39,701 nucleotides of DNA from Pinguiococcus pyrenoidosus (Eukaryota > Sar > Pinguiophyceae > Pinguiochrysidales > Pinguiochrysidaceae), in the NCBI GenBank assembly GCA_019677205.1, contig JAAMXY010000299.1, forward strand, positions 9,540 through 49,240, in the 5' to 3' direction. A program made the position numbers and the translations under genes. Under the pieces are notes generated by a model. That model saw only the letters and a program-made list of their open reading frames with translations, ran no database searches and had not been told where the DNA came from. Of the stretch, positions 9,365 to 20,000 are shown one piece after another. Positions within the stretch are counted from its first letter, which is position 1; every line of letters starts with the position of its first letter.

Positions 9365-12300
9365 ATGGATTCTTTCGTGCAAAGTGCGTCCACACTTCGC
9401 GCCGCGCCTGCAGCGCCGCCTCCGGAGCTGAACATGTCCAAGATGGAGCCTGCGCCCGAGACGGACGTGTCTGACCGCCCTGCGCTGGCTGCGGTGCCGG
9501 TGCCGGTGCCGGTGCCGGCGGCGGACGACTGCAGCGTGCGCGTGGCCGTCCGCCTGAGACCTCTGAGCTCGGAAGAGCGCTTTGCGCACTGTGAAGAGTG
9601 CATTCATCGCGTCGAGCACGCGGAGCAGATCGTCGTTGGCAAGCACAGCTTCACGTTCGACCACGCGCTGAGCCCGGACATCGGCCAGCAGGAGGTGTAC
9701 GACGTGATCGCGGCGCCGCTCCTGCAGCAGTTCCTCGGCGGCTACAACGCCACCATCCTCGCGTACGGCCAGACCGGCTCCGGAAAGACTTATACCATGG
9801 GCTCACAGAGCAGCTTGAACCTCGAGCCGGAAGAGCACGGCATCATCCCGCGCTTCATTGCGGACCTGGTCGACGGCCTGAAAGAAGGCGGCGACGACGG
9901 CAGTCCACCCGTGTCGATGCGAGTGCAGTTCCTGGAGGTCTACGGCGAGGACGTGAACGATCTCCTGAACCCGCTGGGCAGCAAAGTAAGCATTCGCGAG
10001 ATCGACGGGCAAGTGGTGGCCCAGGGCGCGTCCGAGGTGCCGTTCTCCACGGCCGAAGAGGTCCTCGAGCTGCTCGAGAAGGGAACGCTGCATCGGAGCA
10101 CGGGAGCGACGAACATGAACGCTCGCAGCAGTCGGAGCCACGCCATCTTCACCATCGTGCTAGACAAGGGGGAGAGCATCTCGTCGGGGGCGTCGGAAGC
10201 CGAGTCTCCGACGCCGTCGCAGGTGACGAGCAAGTTCCACTTCGTGGATCTGGCCGGCTCCGAACGCGCAAAGCGGACGGGCGCGACTGGGAAGCGCTTG
10301 CGCGAGGGCATTGACATCAACCGCGGTCTACTGACCCTTGGCAATGTCATCAGCGCCCTTGGGGACGAGAAGAAGCGGGGCCGTGTGCACGTTCCGTACC
10401 GCGATTCGAAGCTGACACGAATGCTGCAGGACTCGCTCGGCGGAAACAGCAAGACCGTGATGATCTGCTGTGTTTCTCCGTCGGACTCGAACATGTCCGA
10501 GTCCCTCAACGCGCTCCGATACGCCAACCGGGCGCGCAACATTCAGAATCGCCCGGTAGTCAACCGGGATCCGAAGAACACGATGATCATCGAGATGCGC
10601 CAGCTCATTGGAAGACTGGCGAAGGAGGTGCTCCTGCGCAGGAAGATCGAGCGCGGGAGCCAGGAAGACGAGAAGGAGAACCCCATAGAACCGCTCGTGT
10701 GCCAGATGAAGGCGTTGGACGAACTCGGTGAAGCTCAGTTGGCAGAGCTGTCCTCCGAAGCCTGGAATCCAATGCAGCTCGCGCAGAACGCCGATGCGAG
10801 CCGCAGCGCTTCGACGCTTCCGCCCCGCGACGCGGTAACTTCGATGTCGGCGGGAACCAGCTCGGATTCGAAGGACAGCTCCGCCTCGGAAGGGAGAGCG
10901 ACGCAAGGCTTCAAGAGGAGATCGAGGAGCAGGTCGTCCCTCCGCGACCTGGCTTCGCAGAACGCCGAGATAGAGAGTCTTCAGATACAGCTTCAAACCA
11001 TGTCGCAGGACACGCAGGATTTGAGCAACCGCATGAGCTTTCTGCGCGCGGAACGGGATTTCTACCGCGCGAAGTGGGCGGACGCCTGCCCAGAAGAGGC
11101 ACGGACAGTCCTGGAGCACGAGGACAAGCAAGCCGACGCGTCTGCCGAAGCGGTCTCCGTCCCTGCAGCAGTGAAGGAGAAGACGAGCTTCGTCGCAAGC
11201 ACCGAGGCCTTGCACCAAAGAATCCAGGAACTTGAGTGCGAGCTTCAAGACGTGAAGAGCGCGCGGGATCTCCAAGTAAGTCGCGCTAGGGCGGGCCACG
11301 CCGAGAGCATTCCCGATTCTGGTGTGGAATCGGCAATCGAGAAAGCGAAGCAAGCCCTCAAGCACGAGNNNNNNNNNNNNNNNNNNNNNNNNNNNNNNNN
11401 NNNNNNNNNNNNNNNNNNNNNNNNNCCGATTCTGCCGCCGCAGCCGACCTGCCGAGGGAAGGGGACGACGAGAAGGATGATGACAAAGACCTGTCCGCCC
11501 CGGATCTCGAGGCGCAAGATTTTGAGAAGAGTCAGCAGAGAATGGGCCTTGCAATCCAGGAGCTCGCGAAGTCCATCGACCTTAAGGAGGAAATGCTCGT
11601 GCACCTCGAGAGCCAGATGAGCAAGTACGCCGAGATGAAGTCCTTCTACGAAGCCAAGCTGAGCGAGGCGAACAAGGAGATCGAGACGATTCTCTCCGAT
11701 CGGCAGAACCTGCTGGACGAGCTTCAGGGGCTCCAAGAGCGCAATCCGGAGCCATCCGAGTCGATGGAGAAGGAGCGCCAAGCGCTTCTTGTCCGGCTGA
11801 AGACCAAGGAGGAGGAGCTGAAGAAGCTGCGTCGGACGCAGCGAGAGCTTCAGGAGCACGCGAAGATCAAGCTGAGGTCTGAGCGGCAGATCCAGGATTT
11901 GGAAAGAGACTTGACGAGCCAGAAGAAGAAGCGAGCGGATCTCGTGAGGCGCATGAACATTGAAAGGAAGAAGCAGGCAAACGTCATCGCAGCGCGCGGG
12001 ACGGAGATCAGCAACCTGAGGCGCCAGGTGAACCGCGCGCAGCAGGCCCAGCAGCGACTCAAGGTCGCCGAGAGCCAGCATGAGCGCCGCGAGAAGAAGC
12101 ATCTCGAGGACATTGCGACGCTGCGGAAGAAGGTGGCGGATCTGAAGAAGCTGCAGAAGAAGGATCGCAGCTACGTGCTCAAGCCACAAGACCGCCAGAT
12201 GCGGCGCTGGCTGCAGGACAAGATGCGCCAGGTCGCCGAGAAGGAAGAGCGCATCTCGAAGCTGGAGAACGAGTACGAAGAGCGACTGCGGATGCTGGAG

Positions 12301-14318
12301 AAGAGGGAGTACCTCGAGAACCAGAAGCAGTCCTTGAAGGATCGCCGGGAAGACCTGAACCCCAGCCCGGAGCGACACGGCACCTTAGAGGATGACCGTG
12401 CGCAGGCGCCCCGCCAGAAGACGCGCGACGCAGAGCAGCGGGCACAGCGGATAGACCTAGACCTGTTGGCCATCGAGGAGCAGCTCGAGGACTGCAACGC
12501 GGCGCTTGACTACAAGCAGGAGAAGATCTTGGCTCTTGAAGAGCAAGTGCACCCAAAGCCGCGCGGGCCAGTGGAGAAGACGCGGCCAACCGAGGCATCC
12601 ATGGTTGCCGCCTTGGCCGAGGCGGATGCCTCCAGCCCGGCAGACGATGTGTGCCAGCGTATTCTGGAGAGCTGCCAGAGCCTGGAGGACGCAGGATCGT
12701 ACGTGAGGATCCTCTTCGGCATGCTCAAGTCGACGAGCGTCCACTTCCGGAAGGTGCGAGCCGAGAATCAGGCCCAGGCAGGGCGGCTGAAGGAAGTTGA
12801 GGCACAGGCAGAGCTTCGTCGGCGTGCGGCGGAGGAGGAGAAGCTCAGCTACGAGCGCCGGCTCCTCGATCTCCGGAGGGAGAATGACGCCAAGTTTGGG
12901 AGCATCACGGAGCATCTGGGCCTGATGGACCTGGTCCCGCCCGGGCAGCGGCCCAACGTGAACATGCTGAGCAACCTCTCGGACCACGACGTCGAGCTGC
13001 TGGAGAGGCATCTGGAGAAGATGGACATCGCCTCCGCCCTTGGCGACCCAAACCTCCCCAAGAGCCATCAGCAAGCTCTCCTCGTCATCGAGATTCTGCG
13101 GGAAAGGCACGAGCAGCTTTCCAAGCGCACGACCGAGTTTGAGTCTGCGATCGCCGCGCTGCAGCAGCGGTACGCGGAGCAGAATCACTCCCTCCGCGAG
13201 GTGGAAGGGAGGGCGCAGAGCTACAAGTCCGATCTTGAGTGGCGGAATCTTGAGCTCCGTCGCGTTCAGGCCAAATACCGTGAGCTCCGCGATCGGATGC
13301 GGGTGAACTCGACGGGCGGTGGCACGCTCTTGGAGCGGCTGCAGCACTCGGCGAACGAGACGTTGGAAACTAGCACGGACGACCAGGCCTTCGAGATGGC
13401 CCCTTCGAACGTGGATAACGACGAAGACCTCGAGGATCATATTTACGAGGCTCTTCACGAGGAGGACGAGATTGGGCTTCGGCCGAATCCACACGCCAAG
13501 TCGAAGGCGAAGGCAAAGGGCAGGCAGAAGGTCAAGCCGAAAGCCAAGGCCCTCACCGGCGACGCCAGGAAGGGCCTCTTCGAGGCCATCGACCGCCGGG
13601 CCGAGCAAATCGGGACGGGCGACGTTGGCATTGGCATGGCCAGCAACGAGCTGCCCGTGTTCGATCGGTTGACGAACCCGCAGTTCTACACCGGCATCCA
13701 CAAGCCGAAGCTGCGGTCGCCTCCGGGTCCGGGTGAGGAGGACGATCGCGCCGGGAGTGCGAGCCCGTCCGAGGCGGTCGAGTCGGTCCTGGCCTCCGAA
13801 TCGAGCTGGACCTCCGAGCGAAACCCGTCGCCCCAGGGCAGCCCCGTCGGGGAGGAGTTTGTGGTGACGGGCACGGCCTTCAGTCGCATCCAGAGGGCCC
13901 CGCAGCCGAATGCGAGCAAGAGCCTCCGTCCGAAGTCCTTGTCCGACCCTCGGATGCTGAACGCGTTTGCGTCGGCGCCAGCGGCGCCGCAGGGACACCG
14001 GAGACCGCGCAGTCCTCCTCAGCCGAAAGCGCAGAACCTTCGGCGCCCGGAAGCATTCGGGATGCAGTCGCAGATGCTCCCCGTGGCCTCTGGTGGCGAT
14101 CAGGCAGTCAACGCTGCCGGGCAGCCGCATCGGTGGCTGGACGACTATCGCAAGGAAGACGTTTTCTCCCGGCTCACAAGCGTGCGCAACTTCACAGGTG
14201 AGATCAAATGCTTGTGGTGAGCCGTTGGGGACTGCTTTGAAAGCATCTAACTCGTATGCCTCACAGGTATTCATCGGACTCGAGCAGCCACCTCCGGAAG
14301 TCCGCCGCCCGTGGATCT

Positions 14319-14364
<46 letters not shown>

Positions 14365-14430
14365 CAGCAGTCGCCTCAGCCTCCTCAGCAGACGCCGGAG
14401 TCTCAGCCGGACGAGGTCCCTCAACCTTGA
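9365..14430 (+). CDS. Kinesin-4-like motor protein with long coiled coil and polyglutamine C-terminus
   Basis: Two exons, 9365-14197 and 14267-14430, joined by a 69-nt GT-AG intron. The motor domain spans about residues 57-398. The P-loop GQTGSGKT is at 135-142, switch I SSRSH at 255-259 and switch II DLAGSE at 295-300. The run KLTRMLQDSLGGNSKT and the following SLNALRYANRARNIQN favour kinesin-4 (KIF4/KIF21/KIF27 class), microtubule plus-end motors of spindle midzones and cilia. A heptad-rich coiled coil follows to about residue 1300, then a Lys/Pro-rich tail. The 57-nt N run at 11369-11425 interrupts the coding sequence. The frame changes across it because the gap length is arbitrary, not because of a mutation. 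Total length is about 1,660 residues, uncertain at the gap. The ATG at 9365 has a good context (gccATGg). The subfamily is inferred. Confidence 0.87.
11369..11425. other. Assembly gap (57 Ns) inside the kinesin coding sequence
   Basis: A run of 57 unknown bases. Coding continues on both sides in different frames (offset by two), so the true missing length is not 57 or the gap size is nominal. Confidence 0.98.
14320..14361 (+). repeat. (CAG)14 trinucleotide repeat encoding polyglutamine
   Basis: Fourteen uninterrupted CAG codons in the last kinesin exon, followed by a Gln/Pro-rich tail (PQQSPQPPQQ). A pure CAG run is prone to length variation. Confidence 0.95.
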
Positions 14431-14770
14431 GGGGCCATAGCAGTGTCCAGATTCTATTTGAGTAACAACGCAAAGGCACCAAAAGCAACGATCATGCTTG
14501 TTTCTTGTTTGGCGTCTCTCGTTCGATTCGAGACAAGCCTCCTTTCTCTCGACGCTTGCCATCCGAGTAGGAGGTCCTCGCTTTTTGGTCCGGACATCGC
14601 GACATGATCACCAAAGATCATCACACGACTGCAGCCACAAACAGCAGACAAGAACTGAGAAGAACTGAGCAGAATTGAGAACACTTGAGAGTAACTGGAC
14701 AGAACTACCCAGGCCATCCACAACGGCAGCGCAAGCGAGCGAAAGCAAGCGAGCGAAAGCAAGCGAGCGA

Positions 14771-14802
<32 letters not shown>

Positions 14803-15083
14803 AAGCAAAACGAAAGATCCACCAACGCTCCAACGCTCCAAAAGATCAAAAGATCAAAAGATCAAAAGATCCAGCGCTTCTTCTTTTGATGCAACATATT
14901 TCGCGTCTGTCAACGAAACGCTAATCCCCCTTTTTCGTCATCTGTCCGTGGTCCCGCTATCCCGCTATCCCACAGCCCCACACGCTCAAAAAGGATCTTT
15001 CTTTCGAACTCGGCCAATTTTGCGCCGCAAAATCCCGCGCTTTTCGCGCTTTTACCGCCGCAGAATCTCCCGAAACGCCGCGC
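14431..15083. other. Intergenic region rich in short tandem repeats
   Basis: This 653-bp gap lies between the kinesin stop and the RPN13 start, with no gene seen. It holds degenerate AACTGAG-like repeats (about 14655-14700), three copies of a 14-mer AAGCGAGCGAAAGC (14733-14774, the last diverging at its end), a GA run (about 14778-14802), four perfect copies of AAAAGATC (14840-14871) and the palindrome at 15017-15033. Confidence 0.75.
15017..15033. promoter_or_regulatory. 17-nt palindrome upstream of RPN13
   Basis: ATTTTGCG-C-CGCAAAAT is symmetric about one central base and lies 50 bp before the RPN13 ATG. A similar TTTTGCGC core occurs upstream of NUP155 (22264-22278). A dimeric transcription factor site is plausible, but nothing here shows function. 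Confidence 0.4.
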
Positions 15084-16862
15084 ATGAGTCTGCACCCAGG
15101 TCTCGTGCCCTTTCCGCAGAGCGCTGCGGCGCCAGCCGGCGGCGCCGGCGCTGCGGCGCTCGTGCGCTTCAAGGCCGGCAAGTTAACAACGGAGTGGAAG
15201 AGCGATCGCGGGCGTTTCTTGGTGACTCCCCAGCCCGAGAAGGGCGAGATCGTGCTCACGAGGGGCGAGGAAGGGCAGCTGCTGCATTTCCAGTGGCGCA
15301 ACCGCGTGTCCAAGGAAGTGGTGGACGATTACATCGTGTTTGCGGACTGCGAATACAAACGAGTGGACACGGGCCGTCCGGCCGACCGCGTGTTCATGCT
15401 GGAGTGGACGGGCCGCGCGCGGGACAAGCGCTTCTTCTTCTGGATGCAGGACAAGGACGCGTCCAAGGACGAGGAGCGCATGCGGAGCATCAATTTGCAC
15501 ATCAGTAACCCGGCGCAAGCGCAGCCCTCCGACGGCGGCCTGGACTGGAACGCTTTCAGCAGCGTTTTGCAGCAGAATGCGCAGCCCAATGCGGCCCCGG
15601 ACGCGCCGCCCAACTCAGAGACGCAGCGGCTGCGCCTGGAGCAGCTCCAGAGCGCGCTGAGCCAGATGGAGATCCCCGCGCCGGCGCCGGCCGGCAGCTC
15701 GGCGGAGGAGAAGGCGGCGGATGGCGGCGAGCAAGGTGCCTCAGGTAGGGATCGGCGAGACGTTAAGGAAAAAAACGGGAGGGATGTGGATATGAGAGGA
15801 GGTGGTAACCGTGGCGTTTCTCCCTGTTTCTGCTGGTTTGGTAGGTGAGGAAACGACGGAGGCACAGGCAGAGGCAGAGGCAGAGGCGCAGCAAGAGAAC
15901 GGCGAAGGCGACGAGGATGGCGAAAATGGAGAGGAGAGGCAAAGTTGAGGAGGCGGCTGCGGCGGAGAGACTAGGTGCCAAGCCCTTGTTGGCTTGGCCG
16001 GCTTGACAACGTCGGAAGAGCGCTGGGACTGCGAGAAGACAGAGTTGCTCCTGCAGGGATCGGCGACGAGCCAAGACGTTCATCATTGCCAACCTAATCT
16101 TCCACGCTTCCTCATGATGCAGCAGCACCGGCATCATCGGCGGCAGCGGCCGGCTCAGACGAGGCACGACGGCAGCAGATGGAAATCCTCCAGGTACCGT
16201 CCACGCCGTTTCGGAACACTTCCACAGCATCCTTCTTGCGAGATTTTTACGCTCGTCCGCTCGCCCGCTCGTCCGCTTGTCGTTTCTGTCTTTGCCCATA
16301 GAACTTCATGGCCAGCCAGGGTCCGAGGACGCCACCAATTCCGCTCCAGGAAGTCGTCAACGGTGAGGCCATCAACGCCACTGCCATCCTGGATGACGAA
16401 GCGGTCGTCCAGCGGCTGGTAGAGCATCTGCCAGAGGGTCAGCAGAATGCGGAGCAGCTGCGGAGCACGCTAAGGTGCGCTCCCACGCTCGTTGCGTCTT
16501 GAGACGCCATCAACGCCCTTGCTAAAGCGTCGACTCAACTTGATCCCTTTTGTCTTCCTCTGTTTTTTTCCTCTTTTTTTTTTCCCTTCTTGATTGGCGA
16601 TGGCAGGTCTCCACAATTCCGGGTCGCTTTGGCGCAGATGTCCAGCGCGCTTCAGTCAGAGAACTACAACAGCGTCTTGGCGAACCTGGGGCTGAGTCCT
16701 GAACCGGGCATGCAAGCGCTTCTGCAGGGTGAAAACGTGGAGGCCTTCATCCTCGCGGTGGCGAGCCGCTTTGGGCAGCAAGCAGACGATGAGGATGAGC
16801 AGATGGACACCACGGAGGAAAACCAGGACGAGGCAGGGGAAGGAAAGCAGACGGACAACTGA
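15084..16862 (+). CDS. RPN13/ADRM1 proteasomal ubiquitin receptor
   Basis: Five exons: 15084-15744, 15845-15943, 16123-16193, 16302-16474 and 16607-16862. They give 419 residues, against 407 in human ADRM1. Exon 1 holds the N-terminal Pru domain (about residues 22-145: LVRFKAGKLT, VDDYIVFADCEYKRV, RFFFWMQDKD). This domain binds ubiquitin and docks on RPN2 of the 19S particle. The last two exons hold the DEUBAD domain (about 290-385: PLQEVVNGEAI, VQRLVEHLPEG, then SPQFRVALAQMSSALQ). In other eukaryotes it recruits and activates the deubiquitinase UCH37. The linker is acidic and AE-repeat rich. A stop at 15946-15948 lies in the second intron and is removed by splicing. A strong pyrimidine tract (about 16548-16590) precedes the last exon. 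The exact edges of exons 2 and 3 are phase-consistent but inferred. Confidence 0.9.
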
Positions 16863-17053
16863 GGAGACCACGCGTCCGCCGCTAGAAACTGCAGCAACAT
16901 GAGCGATGATGCCTAATGATAACGAAGCCCTTTGCCGTTGCTGCACCCCGCATCCATCCTATCCGTCTGAGGCAACCGTGACGGGGCTTCGGTGCCGCGC
17001 TTTCATGGCGCATCCCTTCCTGCATTGAGCTTGTTTCAGCATCCGGGGCGTCG

Positions 17054-20000
17054 CTAAAAGAGCGCAACGAGAAGAGATTCGACGTAGCGGAGCTGCGAGA
17101 TGCAAGCCTCGGCATCCTCCGCCGAGACGCCTGGCGCAGCAAGCGTGCTCAGCTTTGTCTTGAACTCGTCAATTTGCTGCCCCAGACCATTTCCCAAGGC
17201 CCAGTTCAGTGCAGCCGCCGGCTCTTGCATGCCGGTGGCAACCATGCTTCCCATCCCGCCGCGAAGGCCCGCGGCCTGCGTCCACGCGATCAGCAGCTCC
17301 GTGATGCAGTACAGCAGATGCAACTGAAGCGACGCCTGCTGCCTCACCACGCGCTGCAGCGTCCCAGCGTATACCTGGAACAGAGTCAGGTACGGCACTC
17401 CGGCCTCCAGCAGCACCCGTGCGACCCAGCCGCGCAGGCTGCTGCCGTCGGTGCTGCTGGAAAAATCGACGGGGCGAGCTTGCCCAATCCAGTTGTGCTT
17501 CGCAGCGATCATCTCCAACTCCAGCACCACCAGATCCAGCGGCAAAGCCCGACCTGCGCCCGCTGATCCCGTGCTCGAGCTGCTCGCCCCGGTGGTGGCA
17601 GAGCTCGACGTCAAGAGCTGCCGACACACCGTCAGCACATCCTTCTGCAGCCCGGACAACCAGTTCTCGTCCTCGAACGCCCCCGGCGCGTACGGCCGGG
17701 ATGGGTCCTCCAGCACGCCGCTTCGGCATCGTTGCAGCCACTGACTCACGTCGGGGTTCTGCGCCTTCTCCGGCACCTGCCTCCAGACCAGCGCGCGCCA
17801 GAGCTGCGTGACCACCTCGGGATTGTCATGCTGGCACACGTGAATGATCTGCAGGCAGAGGCCCCACTCACAGAACTTGGCCGCGTAGTCGTTGTAGATG
17901 CTGCTCACGTCGAGAAGCTGCAGCCGAAGGTTTTCCATTTGCTCCTGGGTCGGATTCAATCCCGCCTCGGCGCCTTCCTTGCGCTTCCTCAACGCCTCGT
18001 ATACCGTCAGCTGCAGGTACGCTACCTCAAGCTGCTCCTGCAGCTCCGTCACCTGCTCCGTGCCAGCAGGTGGGAGAGCCGACATCGCCTGCTGCCCAAC
18101 GGCGTTGCGGTGCTCCTGCGCGGACTGGACGGCCCTCGTGAAGTACTCAATCCTGTTGTTGATGGGCGTATTCACCTCGGTCCGCGCGAGCTGCGCCATC
18201 AACTCCGCTGCCTTCGCAAAGTGCTTGTTGATTCGGTGATGGCGCCAGAGCAGCAGCACGTCGTGCCGCTGCAAGTAGTCCACGATGTACGCCGATTGTA
18301 TTCTCACAAGCCGCTCCGTGCTCGCCTCCTGAAGGTACTTGTAGAGCGTGTCGTGGAATTCCGCGTTGGGAAACGACAGGGCGAAGCTGATCAAGCGGTC
18401 TGCAATCTTCTCTGCCTCCGCAACGTCAAAACTCTCTGCTCGCGATGTCGACGGCGCCCACGCATCCGCTGCCATCCTGGCCTTCGGATCTGCTGGACCT
18501 GCCCCCACCCGGCGTGCGACGTTCAGGAGCCGATCGAGCGCCTCGAGAACCAGGGCGTAGCAGTCCTTCCTCTTCTGCGCGTCGTCGCTGCTCGTGGACC
18601 TGCCGCCCTTGGTCCGGTGGTAAAGCTTCTTCTCCCAGTCGAAGCCCACCCTAGTGGTTGCGGCCGGCAGGAGCGAGAGCTGTCTACCCGTCTTCTTCGA
18701 CGTGCCCACGCTGAAGCCCTCGGCCGTGGTCAGAGCGATGTTGACAACGGCGTCATGAGCTCGCACGGCGCAGAGGAGCTCCGTGGCCGCCTTCAGCTCG
18801 GCATTCGGGTCCTCCCAGAAGCGGGCAGCACGATTCAGAAGATCCACGGCTTCGCTTATTTTCTTGTTTCGATCCGGGTCGTCTTTTCCCTGAGCAAGCA
18901 CCATTCGCAGTTTCTTCATCCCCTCGTACGTGTAGCGATCTCCGTTGTGGAAGAAGCCATTGCACTCGTCAGCAAGATTCTCCGCGAGGCGATCCACCAT
19001 CCCAGGCCCGCCACGATTCGCGGAAGACGACGACGACGCCGACGACGACGACGACGACGATGACGACTTCACGCCAACAAGAGCAGACAGCACATCCTTG
19101 ACCTAAAAGTAGGGGTATGGCGCAAGTGCAAGTACGATTGTATGTCAGATGGCGCACAGTCGCCCTGATCATCGAAGTCGTCAAAGACGTCGAAGGGAGC
19201 TGCCGCGGTCTGCGGCATGCTGCCTTACCTTCCCGTGTGCTTTCTTGCAGCACACAAGCTCACAGAGCTCAAGCTTGTGCAGCTTCTTCCACTCGACGAT
19301 GGCCCCGGAGCCCATCGCTTTCATCAGCGTCGTGATCAGACCGAGCGCCTGCACAGATCGGCTCACGAGACGGTACAAAAAGTGAAGCGACGCGTGCTCG
19401 CGGCGCCTCGACTCCTCCTTCCGCGCCTCTTCGGAACCGAGGTGGGCGGTGCTGTACATCAGCAGCATCTTCGTCAGGAGCGAGCTAGGATTCGCGCTGG
19501 AGTTCGGGCCTTCCGGCGCCGCCTTGGCCGTTGCCGACGCCGCTGAGAAGGGTGCATTGATCTGCTTCGCGTAGTGCACCCGCATGAGATCGCGCAGGCG
19601 CGTCAGCGGCCTCAGAACCATCTGAAGCTCGTCGAAGTCGCAAAGCAGTCTCACGTCGTCCTTGCTCAGTCCGGGGCCTTCCGCAAGGATGATGGGCTTG
19701 AACCAGAGAGGCCGCAGAATCCTCGTGGCAAGCAGCACCAGGCCCTCGTGCTGGTCGCTGTAGCTGAACTCCGGCGTGAAGACGGTGTTCGCCGCCGTGG
19801 GCTGGTGCCTCGGTGTGCCGGGAGTTCCCGGTGTCGCGACGCTCATCCCCGTGGACGTGGCCTCCCCTCCGGAGCTGAGCGGCGGGCTGATGCTCGGATT
19901 CCCGCCCAGCTGCTGGGCAACGAGCACGGCCCTCTCGCGCACCCTCTCAACGGTCGGATTCAGACTTGGCCCCGGGCTCGCGGCGGCCGCGAGTGCCAAG

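Noticed and set aside
11369-11620. Apparent frameshift in the kinesin
   Set aside because: The frame changes exactly at the run of Ns; the gap length is nominal, so it is an assembly effect and not a pseudogene sign.
15946-15948. Stop codon that would end RPN13 after its acidic linker
   Set aside because: A DEUBAD domain continues downstream in phase-compatible exons, and a donor (A|GTTGAG) precedes the stop, so it is intronic.
16308-16502. Separate gene starting at ATG 16308
   Set aside because: The segment is the first half of the RPN13 DEUBAD domain, and its splice phase joins the upstream exon.
17732-19063. 443-codon open frame opposite NUP155
   Set aside because: Same cause: an antisense shadow of a secure coding exon, with Arg/His/Leu-rich composition and no motif.
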